Assembly: GCA_963854835.1 (NCBI GenBank)
Contig: OY978528.1
Location: 35,819,335-35,883,334, forward strand
DNA from: Megamerina dolium
Lineage: Eukaryota > Arthropoda > Insecta > Diptera > Megamerinidae
Length of the DNA stretch: 64,000 bases
Direction: 5' to 3'
This document shows positions 43,117 to 56,860 of this stretch, piece after piece; position 1 is the stretch's first letter, and every line of letters begins with the position of its first letter. The notes beneath the pieces were generated by a model. The model saw only the letters and a list, made by a program, of their open reading frames with translations, did not search any database and was not told the DNA's origin. Position numbers and translations under genes: made by a program.

Positions 43117-46100
43117 TTAAGATGATTTCTTTGAGGTGAACAACATTTAATGTGATAAATCTTAATGAGCCTTAAGCGTTTAGCGTTTAGTTTAGTAGCT
43201 ATATAGATTGGTTATTCAAATAACAATTAACAATAGATTGAATTTTATGTTCCAATTCATTGCAAACCCAATTGGAAAAACTAATGAATATTTATTTTTC
43301 ATTTAACGTTGTACTACTTACCTATTAATACTGGGGACCAATACTACGTATACGCGTTGTTATAACATTAATAAAATTTAAGTAGATATGCACTTACTTA
43401 GTCCCAATGAGTAATTTATATTGATCTGTTTAAATAAACTCATTTCGAAAGCACACGCACATATAGTCAAAAGCACGAACGCAACATGCACGCATACGTC
43501 GCTGTGGTCACATATATTCATTATTCATACATCTCTATACATACGTTGCTATTAAGACCCATAGCATATAGCACTTACTTCATGATATGCCAAACAACAA
43601 GCTCTAGTGTCAACATTAATACCATCTACAAAAATTTGAAAACGACAGACGGTAGATAGACAGTGCACGAACCAATCTTTCATATACAGATGTATAGTAT
43701 TGTATATTAGTATATACATACTTACACTAGGTAAGTACATAAGTGGAATTTCTTGAATTTCTACGCTAATTTGTTGTTGTTGTAAATACTTATGTGGAAG
43801 CATGTCATGAGCTCTTATCAACATTTCATGCTCAGATATCATATCTAACAATATGTCTAATCTATTTCGATTTGTAATAAATTCACTTTCTTACTATTTT
43901 TTTTTTTTGCGATACACACACGCACTGACATCTAGACTGACATTTCCTAGTGTATATCTCACTTATTGGGTGGTTGGTTGATTCTTGGTTAGTAGGTACA
44001 TATATATTAGGTGTTTATGCGTGCATTCATTATAGTGTATGCTTCTTAAACATTATACTCGTACATTTCACCAACATCATCAATAGCACGATATGCCATT
44101 CTACTTCTGCCAAGTTTAATTCTATGTTATTTGCCTGCCACAAGACAACAAAGTTCGTTTCTTTAGCTATTTTTTTGTATAATTTTTCTTTTCTACTTTT
44201 TAACTTTATTTTACACATAGGTACATATTATTGGTACATTTGAGAATTTTACTTTGTTTCTATTACTTTTTATTTTTGCTTTCATCCCTTATTATTATGC
44301 TTCTACAAATGTTTATTGTTGTTTCATATACGATTATCACATACGATATGAATATATGTACGTAGTCATGCTCAAGTATTGAAGGTGTAAAGTGGAAAAA
44401 ATCGACTTTGAATTCCCAATGCAAATATTTCACAAAATACACAAGCACATGTTAATACAAAAAAAAATCGCCAACAGTGTTTAATATTGGTTAGAATATA
44501 ACTAGTGCTATACTAGTAATGTATTAGGTCACAGTTCAGAGAGCATGTCTTTTAGCATTCCTCGTGAGTGTGTTACAGTGCTAACTGAAAAACAATAATA
44601 TAACCGAACATAACTTGATATTATATATCTTTCAAAGTCTTCGCCAGCGTAGTTTTTGAAAATGATTCGCTACCTATTTTTGAAATATATTGGATGACTT
44701 TCTTCTTTCATTGAGTACACACACCGGTAACTGATCAAATAATTTTCTACAACAGTTCACATAAAATAGTGTCTAAATATAAGTTGGTATCTAATGCTTC
44801 AAGAGTGTCGAGCTCTTTCAAAAAAGTACAAACTACATAGATTGGCAGATAGGATTGTTTCAAATCCATTCACCAAAAATTTTTAGATCATAATAGTCAT
44901 GTTGTGTTGTTTACAATACGCTACATACAATGTTTTTTCGATAGGGTCTACTATGTTTGCTTGCACACGTGCATGCATCAACACTGATATACTAATACAA
45001 CCGTGTAGGCATTTGTATTAAATAGTCCTATGCATATACGAGTATATGGTTCTTTATAGGGAAAGCATATTCCGTCATGCTTTGAGTGTAATGGATGGTT
45101 GTGAATGCGTTCGTACCTTCATAGTTCGAAAAAGGCTCTGCAAACATATGAATGAGTTGGGTGTGAGTGTGTGCTCTGAGACCATCAACCATCAGTAGTT
45201 ATCGTGGAATGGCGGTCATGAATGAAGTAGAAGTTGTTTTCACGCAAAAATATTTTTTTTACGTATTTAAATGCAAAAAATGAAAAAAAAAATTACGAAA
45301 TTTGGGCACTATGGTACAGGTGGTGTAAATGGCAACACACGCAACAGTTATAGTACACACGCACCTATGTATTCGTACATACATTCATATGCATACATGT
45401 TAAGTTACGTACACGCATACTCGTTGTACTACAGAAAATTACAACAGAAATAACAGAATAACAAGTATAACAATAAACATTAATACTAGAATAACGTTAA
45501 CAGGTGGCGTGCTATAGACTACTATTGATGTGGTTTGATGGGTGGGTGTGTAGTTGGGCGTGATAAGTAGGTGGTTACTACTGTTGATAATACTACTAAT
45601 ATAATTACTATCGTCCTTTGAGAACTGTTAACCTTTTAATATATCACCCAGACGTTTATTCATAATTTAATATAATGACACATTTGATATGGACGGTAAT
45701 ATTGAATGCATAACACAATATGGTGGAAAAAGAAATAAAAATATTCGAGTATTGGCATTTAGCAATTAGTACAACTAAACAATAACATACGTTTACCATT
45801 TTTCTTTCGGTTGGCTTGACTTCTATACACTATTCCAGTAAATCTAGCTAACATCAAATAACTATCGTTTTTAGTTATATTAAATATACTTGAAAAAGTT
45901 TCCATACTCGGTTTTATGATCCACAATAAAGAAAAATCAAATAATGACCGATGGAATTTTATATGTAGATTTTATGACGGAAGATGTGCCAAAATAGTTT
46001 GATGGAATAGTACAAGCACGAAGCACTTTAAATCTATGTTCCTCTCAACTCTAAGAGACCTTTGTCATTTCGAAATAAATGTGTAGAATGTGGAACAATA

Positions 46101-49100
46101 ATTATGAATAAGTTGTAACACCATATAACAAATCAAAGATTAACCCAGACTGTAGCTTCAGCGGAAGGAGCGTGTAGTGGACGACCTGACAACGACTCAG
46201 ATGTCCAGATTGTGCCATAGTAGCATATTCGAAAGGCGAAATGCTCTACATTTTTATAATGCACAACAATAAATGGAAAGTGAAATTTGAAAATGAAAAA
46301 TTCTTCATATGGTTTAAATTTTTTTCTTTTATTATTTCAGTTAATTTTTTTACTTTTTAACTTCAACCGTAATTTATGAATCTTATCAACTTATTTTCGA
46401 AAAAGTCTCTAAATCTTTTAGAAATATCATTCAAGCGTTAAACCACTTGGTTATATAACTTATCAATTACATATGAATATTCAACGACGTAAACAAAAAC
46501 AGAAAATGTTTAAAAATATGGTATGGATTCCCCATTTATGACTTAGCTATATCTGTGTGTGGAATCTGTGTGTATCCAAATTGGAGAATACAATGAAGTT
46601 AATACTATAGAGTAAGCAAAAATTATATTATCGTTGCAGAATGCTGTACGAATGAGTAGTGAGAGCGAGAGAGTGAGAATGAACAGAGTATAACCAGAGA
46701 GTGAACAAAGTCAACAAATAAATATTACTCAATCGCTCAGTGGGCTCATATATTCTCTATTGCTGGCGGGATGACTGACTTGCGCTGGTCGGTCAGTTGT
46801 GGTTGAGGTATTTTGTTTGTAAATCTACTGCTTGAAGCAATAGAGCAAAAAGAGGCAGTCAGCCAAACATTCGACTAACCGAACCACCTCCACTCCCCGA
46901 CCAAACGAGCATAACCCAACCCAACACGCTCTATCATATGTATGTACATTCATATGATGATTCATGCTAAAGTATTTAAATAATTTATCTTTTGAATTGC
47001 ATTCTTTTTCGTTCTTTTTTGTTCGATGCTCTCTTTCGTACGTATGACTGAGTGAGTGAATGAGCGTACAATTGTGTAGAAATGTTTGTGGGAATTCTAG
47101 GTAAACGCGAGAGCGACTGTGACGGTGACGGTCGGTCGAACGTATAACATTTTTTGCCCGTTTTATTTTCCACTGTTGGCAAGCAAATGGGGAAATGCAT
47201 ACGCATGTAGAAGTACATACATACGAGTATATATGTATGTGAGTATGTTCTTCCTAATCGTATTCTTTTACATGGTGGTGGCATGCTGATGCTTGATTTT
47301 ATTTTGTTTTTATATTATTCGAGTGTTTGTGTGAAATTTTCGCGTATGTGCGTTGAATACGAAATGACGTAAGAAGAAGCTCTCAAGTGATTTGAATTGC
47401 AAAAATCTAAAGCAGCAAAATCTCATAAACAGCTATTATATATATGTATGTATATGCTATATATGTGTTACATTATCATATACATTACTTGTCGATTGTT
47501 TTCTTTTTTTATATTGTATTATTTTCTCTATTTCATTTTCTTTGGTCCTTTCGTATTATATTACGTTGTTACTTTTCTGCTATGAAGTTTACTAAAATTT
47601 GTAATTTGATTTAAATAATTGATGATACAACATGTACTAATTTCGTTAGATTGTGATAGGGCACAGCATCTACCCTTTTCTTTGTGTTGTTCATATGAAA
47701 ATCCATTCACATATTCGCTATAGTAATACCTGCTAGTATATGTACTCTCACACTCATGCTGCTGCTGCATTCGAAGCCTCGACATCACTCTATCACTCAG
47801 ACGAAGGAATGAAATCAAAACAAACACAACAACAATGCACAACTATCTATTCAGTCACTCATTTTGTATTGGCCACTTGTGGGTTAGCTGGTTGAATGGT
47901 GGGTAGGTGACAGTGGTAGTGACAATATGCATATCTAAAGGGGCTCCATTGGAATGGTTAACTGTGTCACGTTTTAGTTCAATGGCGAACATCGAGTTTG
48001 ACGCATCGCGCATCATTATTAGGTACAATCGTTAATGTCGTATGTGGAAAGCGAAAAAGCGAGAAATACGTTTTGACGTAGCGTAGTATAAATAACGTAA
48101 CTAAATATATTACGACAAAGTGAAACGATAGAAAAATAAATAAAACTAGCAAATAAAAGACTGGCGCGTGTGTGTACGAATATATAAAAGAGCAGTTAAA
48201 GGTATGAGTTTCGTATGTGAGAGAAAGAGAGTAAATAAAAACAAGCGCAACAACAATAAGCAATTCAAAATAATAAATCATTTAGAAAGAAAAAATTTCG
48301 CTAGCAGTGTTGCGGTAGTATTCGTATAATTGTACCGGATGAATTACAATTATGCGTAAGTGCGCACACATATTCGTACATAAGTAAGAGTGATGGTGTT
48401 GTCTTATACGTGTATTGTTTACGAAAATTAGACAAAAAAAAATTATAATACATATTAATAACAATAAACATCTAAAATAGGCATAAGTATTGTGTAAAAA
48501 ATAAAAAAAATTAAAATTACTTCACGAAAGTTTATTGGCTAAATTGTTTTGCATACATGCATACATATAAACCAACCAGTCCTGTCTTCATATGAAACCA
48601 ATAAAGAAATCCTTCAACTTTCTGTTGCTGCTTTTTATTATTGAGTGTATGTGGTTTTTATTTGTTTTGTTTTTGATTTTATTACAATACATTGTGATTA
48701 TTGTCGTTTTGTGTTTCTTATTATTTCTTCTGCTTCCTTTTCGTTTTAATTGAAATTATTGTATCATTTACGCCATGCCATGCCATGCCGTAGTACGTAC
48801 AAATGTGAATGGGGTGAGTTCATGGTCGAACGCAAACTATTATTGTCGTTTAACTTGCACACGGACACACATACATGCATACATAGTATATAAATACCAC
48901 ATAAGCATGTACTATGACGTAAATAGTGTTTTCCTGTTCATAAGTGTGTCAATAAAATCACTTTTGATTAGACGTAGGAGTAACAAGGGGTATATGTGCG
49001 AATAATATGTTCAATGCCTTCCCATTCTAAATGTAAAAAATAGTCATAAATAATCATATTTACGTATTTAATCATACATTGCGATAAATTGTTATTTCAT

Positions 49101-49419
49101 AATTCCATTGATGCTTTTCATAGACGGTTATATTTGCACAAATACAAATACTTGAAATAGTAGTCTGGGATAGTTTAGCCGTAATACATACAGTAGATAC
49201 TCTGTTCAGTGAATTTGCAATACTTTACCAAGGGGCAGAAGAATCATCTAAATTTAAATAACTTTGCCGTGAATGGAAAAGTGAATCTAGAGTTGAAGTT
49301 AAAGAGAAGTTAAGGATAATATTGTTCATTCCATGCTCGGAAATTATTTGAATTGCCATAAAATATAACATACAGAGTCGAATTTCGAGCTTTAGTTCAA
49401 TCACAAATTCTAAAATATG
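43117..49419. other. AT-rich noncoding stretch, 6.3 kb
   Basis: The longest region without a recognised element. GA-rich patches (46655-46690 and 48220-48235) resemble GAGA-factor sites of fly promoters, but no transcript start or coding exon accompanies them. CCATG pentamers occur at 48772-48790. An acceptor-like TTTTATTATTTCAG ends at 46340. Open frames up to 100 codons are low complexity. Confidence 0.5.
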
Positions 49420-50420
49420 ACGGGTGTTTTTTTGAGAGCTTGAGAACTTTGAACCAAAATAAAAGAAATAAATATTATTGGAATGAATTTTTTTGCATTT
49501 TATTTTTATTTATTTTTTTAATACTCCATTCTATCAGTCCAATTTTTTACCACTTTTTCCAATAAATCTGACCGTATTGCTGGTTTGCCGGCATAAATCA
49601 ATGACTTATCATAGCCTCATTAACATTAGTCAAGAGGCGTTAAATCGCAGGAACGAGGAAACCACAGGACTGCTTCTGGGAAAAACTTGTCGCCAAATTG
49701 ATTTTGCAATAACTCAATTGTTGCATGCGCTGCATGGCTTGTAGGCCGATCTTGTTCTAAAACAAGGAGTCAGTTAGTATGCCACGATAACTCTCCCCAT
49801 TAACCGTAAGAAAGAAATAAGGACTGATGATTTCGCCAGCGTGTAATAGCCTAGACAGACAGCAGCCTAATTCCGGATTACTAAGTAAATTCGAATTAAC
49901 TCGGGCATTAACTGCAGCTAATCCGCATTAACTCTATGAGTTAATTCTCAAAATAAAAGGCAACACTGCTGAAAATTTTCTATTGTGAATTTTTCTCGAT
50001 CCATTTTACAAAATATTAGGTATGTTCGCTAACAAAAAACTTTCAACAATTGTTAACAGTTTTCAACATGAAAAGCGTGGGCGAACAAATAAATCCAGCT
50101 GTCAATTACGAACTGTGAATGTCAATTTACAAGTTTCTGATAGTTTTCAGTTCACGTACTTCTTGTAGATTTTCTCATATCGAGAGTGACAGATGACAGA
50201 AATTGATAGTGATAGTAATGTAAGTGAGCAGACCTAATAAAATAGCAATCAGCCGTTTAGTTAATCCGCAATACTGCCGTCTGTCAGGTTAATATTTTAT
50301 TCGGATTAAGTGCACCGGTAATCTGGAATTAGGCTGCCGTTGTCTAGGCTATAATGGTGATTCTATCTGTCAAATCAGGAGGCCGTAAAATTTTGCTCAA
50401 CTATATTTAATCGTGGCCGT
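49420..50420 (-). mobile_element. Mariner-like remnant split by a MITE
   Basis: The left end CGGGTGTTTTTTTGAGAGC resembles mariner ends seen elsewhere in the window. On the - strand the decayed transposase reads TVNGESYRG, ATIELLQ-like and LATSFSQK-like pieces, then the segment before the third catalytic region. Stops and frameshifts abound. The remnant continues on the other side of the 49847-50351 MITE for a short, uncertain distance. Confidence 0.6.
49847..50351. mobile_element. Harbinger-like MITE with TAA duplication
   Basis: 505 bp. The left end TAGCCTAGACAGACAGCAGC and the reversed right end TAGCCTAGACAACGGCAGC continue alike through CTAATTCC and GATTAC, giving about 35-bp inverted repeats. 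TAA lies directly outside both ends (49844-49846, 50352-50354), the 3-bp TWA duplication typical of PIF/Harbinger. No coding capacity. Inserted into the mariner remnant. Confidence 0.82.
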
Positions 50421-50528
50421 GCCTTGTTGAGGGACGATGAAGGTTCGCGACGTTGAAAAACTGCAAGCAAATATGATAACATCGTTTAAGTTCACCGAAT
50501 CGTGCAGAGAGATAGCAGAAACTAGGAT

Positions 50529-50875
50529 GGGTGCTATAGCTCAGTGATTAATGCGTTGGTTTTCCAAGTCGTAGGTCATGGGTTCGATCTCTGCTGATCC
50601 ACCTTTAATATCACAAAAATTATCTTTTCGAACGGTGCCCATCTGTCGGCAAACAATTGGCAATGCTTCCAACACTATCAATTTCTCATGGGAACGCTTT
50701 TAAAAAAGATATGTGTGCAAAGCTAAAAAAAAAATGATGTCACAAGAGTTATGCTGTTCGGTATCGGCTAATGTAATTAGGCTCCTTCTAATACTGTCCA
50801 AAATTTAAAACGCATAACAGTACTGAAAGAGAAGCTCGACAAAAGAGCTCTTAGGAGTGCTAAATATTTGCTATA
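50529..50875 (+). mobile_element. tRNA-derived SINE, older copy
   Basis: The head GGGTGCTATAGCTCAGTGA and the B-box-like GGTCATGGGTTCGATCTC are kept. The body follows the other copies (CATCTGTCGGCAAACAATTG, GATGTCACAAGAG, CTAATACTGTCCAAAATTTA) with more substitutions, and the tail is eroded. No clear target duplication. Confidence 0.82.
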
Positions 50876-50884
50876 TCATAGGCT

Positions 50885-51960
50885 ATAAATATGTCCAAAG
50901 AGTAGACTGAATCAAGATGTAGGCATGAGAAATTTGTCCGCGTCTCGGTCTGAAACTTTTCAGACTTGAGATCAACCTTTGATCAGATTTTCAGATGGCT
51001 GAAAATCTGAATAGTGTTTATGATCCTGATACTGTAGCAGCCAATCACTTGCAATTTTGATTTCGTCGATTCCGTTCCGGTAATTTTGATATCAAAGATG
51101 CACCAAGCTCTGGAAGGCTAATTGTCGAAAATATCGATAAAATAATGGAAATCGTCGTGTCTGGCCGTTATGTAAGCGCTGTTTCTATTGCCCAAGAGCT
51201 ACACATTGTAAAAAAAAACCGTTTGAAACCTTTTAAACAAGGCTGGATACAAAAGGGAGCTCGATGTATGGCTGCTACACGAGTTGACGCAAAAAAAAAC
51301 AAATGGACCGAATTTCCATCTGCGAATCGCTGCTGAATCGCAACAAAATCGATCCATTTCTGAAGCGGATGGTTACTAGTGATGAAAAGAGGGTCACTTG
51401 CGACAACGTCAAGTGAAAACGGTCGTGGTCGAATCGCGATGAGCAGGCGCTAACGGTGGCCAAGCCAGGACTGACGGTCAGGAAGGTTTTGCTATGTGTT
51501 TGGTGGGATTGGCAGGGAATCATCTACCACAAGCTGCTCCCCTACGGCCAAACTCTTAATTCGGACCTGTACTATCAACAACTGGACCGTCTGAAGAAAG
51601 CAATCATCCAGAAGCGGCCAGCTTTGGCCAATAGGAGAGGAATTGTGTTCCATCAGGACAACGCCAGGCCAGGACATCGATAGTGACTCTCCAGTAGCTC
51701 CGGGAGCTTGGTTGGGAGGTTCTTATGCATCAACCTTATAGTGGGGACCTGGCACCAAGTGATTACGATCTATTCCTGTCAACGGCGAATGATTTTTCTG
51801 GTGAAAAATTCGCTCAAGAAAGCTTGTGAAAATCTACTGTCCCAGTTTTTTGCCAATAGGGACGAGGGTTTCTTTGAGAGTGGCATTATGAAATTACCTT
51901 CAAAATGGCACCAAGTTATCGAACAAAACGGTGCATATTTGACCTAAATCGGATCATTCT
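50885..51960 (+). mobile_element. Mariner element (mellifera/irritans-like), inactive
   Basis: A roughly 1.1-kb stretch with transposase homology on the + strand from SASRSETFQT-like N-terminal sequence to the C-terminal stop. I did not find clear inverted repeats at the ends, so the limits are approximate. Confidence 0.72.
50990..51947 (+). pseudogene. Mariner transposase, multiply frameshifted
   Basis: Pieces in several frames: a helix-turn-helix region near 51100-51230, VLLCVWWDWQGIIYHKLLPY and LNSDLYYQQLDRLKKAI (51480-51605), FHQDNARPGH (second catalytic Asp, near 51650), then DLAPSDYDLFLS in another frame (third Asp, near 51750-51785). The C-terminal part is QFFANRDEGFFESGIMKLPS to a TAA at 51945-51947. 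The YxxDLAPSDY form is that of D,D34D mariners. Broken by stops and frameshifts. Confidence 0.8.
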
Positions 51961-54900
51961 AACTGTTCTAAATAAAACCTTCAATTTAATGCAAAAATAA
52001 TGGATTTCTTTTTACCTTATATATATGTAAAAATTAGTGTTCGCACTCACGTAATTTTCTTTGACGTCCAGCCGAAAGTTAGAAATTATATTATCGAGTG
52101 ATTACTCTATTATATGCATATACCTGTTTTGTGCTATTTTATCGTAAGAAATTGTAATGTTTTTGTTTTGTTGGTTTGGTTAAATCGAAACAACGATATC
52201 ACATGCGAATGATTATCCCGGGTGCTATGTGTTTGCAGCTCTTTTCATTTCTGCCCACGTTGCCTTTGCTATAGCATTTATATTTTCTCTTGTATTGAAA
52301 TGGCTCAATATTGGAGTTTACTTTAGCTCTTTTTATAGTATGCTTATTTATCTCTCTTTAGTAAATACGTCAAATATCCTTTTTTCTAGTTTGGTTAGCT
52401 TCACTATTCTCTTCATTATATTCTCTTTTATTTATCGTACAAATTTGCACACTCTCTTCACCATTTCTTCTTTACTATAATGTCATATGTATTATCATTT
52501 GATTATTTTTCCAAAGGAATTCCTTTTATCTGTGCTATCACATTTGCTTTTACTGTCAGTCAGTTTCTCTTGCATGGCTTTGCTCTTTTTTTGCGTTCTC
52601 CACTCTTTGTGGGTTTAGTGGCTTGTGGCTTTTAATTTATGTCTCTCATTGAATACTACTTCCGTTGCTCACTCATACACAATTATGTGCAGACATCGCT
52701 GTTTAACGCAAGTTGCCATCACATAGTCTCGCATCGCACATATCGTTGTATCGCATCGCCGCAACGCATTGTATCACATAGTGTGCCGTATGACAATTTG
52801 AGCATTCCGGCAGCCAGCAGTTGGGTTGCAATTACGTTTGCAAATCTTGTTGACCTCATTTCGTTTAGAAACACCAACGAGACAAGTTGGGTTCGCTGTG
52901 TCGTTGTAGTTTTTATTAACCATACACAGAATTTCTATGAAACACTAAAACGTACACTATTTGTTCAGTGCATAGCAATCGTTGTCATTGTATACTCTAC
53001 TATCGTGGCTATATTAGCATATTGTCTCCTAGTGAAGCTGCTGCGGCTAGTGGCTGTTACTGTGTTACGTTACGTATTGGTCAGCTTTGTGTGCGTTTGT
53101 TTTTTTGTCGCGTGTGTATTTGTGAGGTTTGTTTGTTTTTGGCTTCCGTTGACTGACTGGTTGGCATCTAGATAATTTGATGGTGTTGTTTCGCGGATTT
53201 ACCCGGTTTAACTTGTTTTCGTCATCATAATCATAATCATAATAACCATCATTATCATCATTGCGAAAACGTCAAAGGTCAACATTACGCATTGGCGTTG
53301 TTTGTACTTTTTGAAATGTGTCACAAATTGTCATAGGACGAGAGAACATCGTTAATGTCCTTTTTTATTCGTCTTTGTTACACAACGTAATTTGAGTATT
53401 TGAGTATTTGTTTTTATTATGTTCGTCATTTCAACAGTGTATGGGTGTGTGTGTGTGTTTGGGTGTGTATATGTATCTTAGTGTTTATGCTGGAAATGTG
53501 ATTCTGAATTGAATTGGATTGTTTGTTTTGGGTGAGGCACATTGCTTTCCATAAAAGTGCCAGTGCCATAACGTGTGAAAATATCATAAGTAATAATGAC
53601 AAAGTGGAGAATTTTTTTATATAAATTAATCACTAATATAGTGACTTGTTAGAAAAAATAGTAAGTTAAATATGTGTCAACAATATTTTATGAAAACAAT
53701 AATATTTGAATATTGAATTGGTGTATTTTTTTCGGAGAAATTACTTGAAAAGCTCAACATTAGCACAATTTTATCAGTTTTCAATGAAAATATATATGTT
53801 TAAGTTAATAATAAAATTGCGCATAAAATAAATCAAAATCCAATAAATTAAATATCTTTGAAACATTTTCAAATGACAGCGCCATGAAAATGTTTAAAGG
53901 ACCAAAATCAACAAAACACAATAAATCACATGCATACGCCAATGAGACAATCACACACTCCAACATCACCGACACCATTCAGAAAGATATATAAATCGAT
54001 TTTTTATAAGCTGCTAACACAACATACAAAACGATACAATAGCAACAACAAAAACTACTTTTTTTCTCATTCCCTTTTTTATTTTTATTTTTCGTGTGTG
54101 CATATTTTTTGTTTCTTCATATACTCGTATGCATGTGTATAAGTTATATGTAGTTGCTTGTGCGTGTATGTGTGTATGCTCTGGAGATAGTTTTTGACCT
54201 CGTTATTTTGTCGTCATCTTCATCAAGCATACCTACTATGTACTGCCATTGCCCTGGCAATAACAGCAACAATGATAATAACAATCGCACTACCCTAGTC
54301 TGGTCTTTCACCCGGGAATAATCAAAAGTGTTTACATCCTATCTACATACCATGTTTGTAGGCAATAATAACAACAACAGGAACAACAACAACAATAAAA
54401 CTAACAACGAAATGATGAATAAATAGTATACTTTTTTTTTGTAATATTCTCTACATATGTAGAACGAGAAGGGCAAAACGTACAAACGAAGAAAAGAAAT
54501 AGTAATTTTGAAAAAAGGAAACAATCTACACACTTGACGCATACGGGCGCAAGTATTTATATGCCAGCGTGTTTTTGTGTGCGATTGTAAATATGAAAGG
54601 TTTTTATTTACATTTTTACGTTTCTAATGCGATTTATGCTGTCTGCTAGCTATTTAAGTAGTTACAAACAAGCAACCGCAGAAGCATGCTTACTATCTCT
54701 GTTACTATTGTTGATGCTGATAATGACAATAATGGTGATGATGATTATGATGATGATAATGAATAATTAAAATAATATTTTAAATTATTTTTTTATGTGT
54801 TATTACTCATTTAGCGATTACTGCATATATACAACTTATACTCGCTCAATAGTGTACTAAGTTTATATGCGTATATGTGTGTCGTATAAAATTAACAAAT

Positions 54901-55253
54901 CCAAAAAAAAAAAGAAATAGAAAATAAAATAAAAGTGAATAAGATAATTAAATAAAATATATAAATACTTTAAAAAACAACAGCAAAGTAAATTGTTTAG
55001 TGGTATATTGAATTTTTGTTGCAGAACAGTACTACGAAAAATCCATCAAAATTGCGGAATTTCAAGAAATCGTCAACATTACTCAATACAATAATAACAA
55101 CAACATAGGTTTGTATTGATATTCAATTCATTGTTTTAGAAAATTTTAGGCATAAAATGCTCATCGAAAATGTTGTTTTTGTATTTATATATATATATAT
55201 ATTTTTTTTTTGCATAGAGCTCGTTATTTTACAAAGAAAATGAGGTATCGATT
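51961..55253. other. AT-rich noncoding stretch, 3.3 kb
   Basis: No recognised gene. Contains CATCGCA/CATAGTG-like repeats near 52725-52790, ATCATAATC repeats at 53221-53260, an AAC-rich run at 54360-54412 and GAT repeats at 54735-54765. Confidence 0.5.
52639..53175 (+). other. Open frame of 178 codons, probably not a gene
   Basis: The longest open frame outside the transposons, in a locally less AT-rich patch. The translation is rich in Val, Cys, Phe and Leu, with several hydrophobic stretches that could be membrane segments. It matches no family I know, and its composition follows the base composition. No splice or promoter signal supports it. Listed because of its length only. Confidence 0.12.
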
Positions 55254-55486
55254 ATAAAAATCCATGGCTAAATATCCAAGTTATTTGCAGCTACCTGAAA
55301 GTATCGAAATTGAAATTGTCTGAATTGATATATAGCCGTATAGCTGGCAGAGGTCGCCTCTGGAGAGGTCAAATGGATGACCAACCCTCTTGGCTCTCCT
55401 AACAAAATATTTTTTGGAAACATACTTATCACCTTTATAGAAACCCCGGTGTGTGTTTCCCATACAAAATTTACGTTTTTATACCC
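55254..55486. repeat. Flanking repeat, left of family A copy
   Basis: Contains AAATATTTTTTGGAAACATA followed by CTTATCACCT and CCCATACAAAAT. A similar string recurs at about 57303-57370 on the other side of the family A copy, so both flanks may be one older repeat. Confidence 0.45.
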
Positions 55487-55613
55487 TGCATAATGCAATA
55501 TGCATGGTATATTCATTTCGGTCAGATGTTTGTGTCCACTTGAAGGAATCTCCGGAGATATAGACATGGATATATATTCGTGATCAGCGTCGATTAAATT
55601 TTCGATTTAACGA

Positions 55614-55649
55614 TGTCCGTCCGTCCGTCCGTCCGTCCGTCTGTCTGTC
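55614..55649. repeat. (CCGT)n / (CTGT)n microsatellite
   Basis: About nine tandem tetranucleotides inside family A, after the GATTTAACGATG block. Shortened to two or three units in the copy at 39955-40405. Confidence 0.92.
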
Positions 55650-55769
55650 ACCTGGTTGGTTCGCACGATAACTTGAGTAAATATTGAGCTATTTCGATGA
55701 AATTTGGCATAAGTAATCTATGATCCGAGGGTACGGAGGGAATTGATATTGGGCATGATCGGTCAATAA

Positions 55770-56860
55770 CCACGCCCACACCAAGCATTCAAAGCGACTA
55801 ACCTCGAAATTTTCAAAATCTTTAACTTGCTATAAATCACACAATATACCACTTGGGACAACAATATTTTGCACATAGAGTTATATTATACTACTATATA
55901 ACCTCACCAAAAGTGGATGAGCCACGCCTACTTTCTAGCGTAGCTCCCATACAAAGTGTCTGTACTTCTTTTAAATTGAAACTGCTGTAACTTCTTCAAT
56001 CTTTTGTCTACAATAACCATAATCGACACTTAGATTAACACGGTAGTCAGAAATAATATTGCAGAAAATCAATGTGCCACGCCCACTCCTTTTTGGGTCT
56101 GCCATACAAAGTTGCGGAAATTAAAAAAAATGTTACCGGTTATAACTTGCAAACTATTCAGCGTAGAATAACGAGATTTAAGGTCTGGATTAATATTGTA
56201 CGAGCAACAAGGCTCACAGAAAATGGGCGCACCACGCCCAGTGTTTATCGTAGCCCCCATACAAATTTTAAATTGAAACAGCTGTAACTTCGGCAATCTT
56301 CTGTCTAGAATAACCATAATTGACACTTAAATTAATATCGTAGTCGGCAAAAATCTGGCAGAAAATCAGTGTGTCACGCCCACTCCTTCATGGGTCTCCC
56401 ATACAAAGTCGAGTGAATTAAACTAAAATTTTAAGCTCCATAGCTTACAAACCATTTAGCCTAGGACAACGAGACTTAGGGTATGGATTAGTATTGTACG
56501 AGCAACTAGGCTCACAGAAAATGGGCGCACCACGCCCAGTGTTTATCGTAGCCCCCATACAAATTTTAAATTGAAACAGCTGTAACTTAGGCAATCTTAT
56601 GTCTACAATAACCATAATTGACACTTAAATTAATATCGTAGTCGGAAATAATCTGGCGAAAAATCAGCGTACCACGCCCACTTCTTATTGGGGCTCCCAT
56701 ACAAAATTGAGGAAATTAAACAAAAATGTTAACCACCATAACTTAGAAACTATTCAACGTAGGACACCAAATTTAAGGTGTGGATTAACATTGAAAAATT
56801 AATTGGATTTACTAGAAAGTGGTAAGCCACGCCCACTTTTTATATAGCTCTCATACTAAG
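55770..56860 (+). repeat. Tandem array of ~298-bp dimers within family A
   Basis: The motif CCATACAAA (or close variants) falls at 55948, 56102, 56257, 56399, 56555, 56697 and 56851, at alternating spacings of about 155 and 142. Each is preceded by CCACGCCCA. Successive dimers share long near-identical blocks, for example AAATGGGCGCACCACGCCCA near 56221 and 56519. Confidence 0.85.

Noticed and set aside
52639..53175. 178-codon open frame that might be a membrane protein
   Set aside because: No family match, low-complexity hydrophobic composition, no splice or promoter support. Kept in the list only at very low confidence.
55614..55649. Direct-repeat array as a CRISPR or satellite
   Set aside because: It is a simple CCGT microsatellite inside a dispersed eukaryotic repeat.
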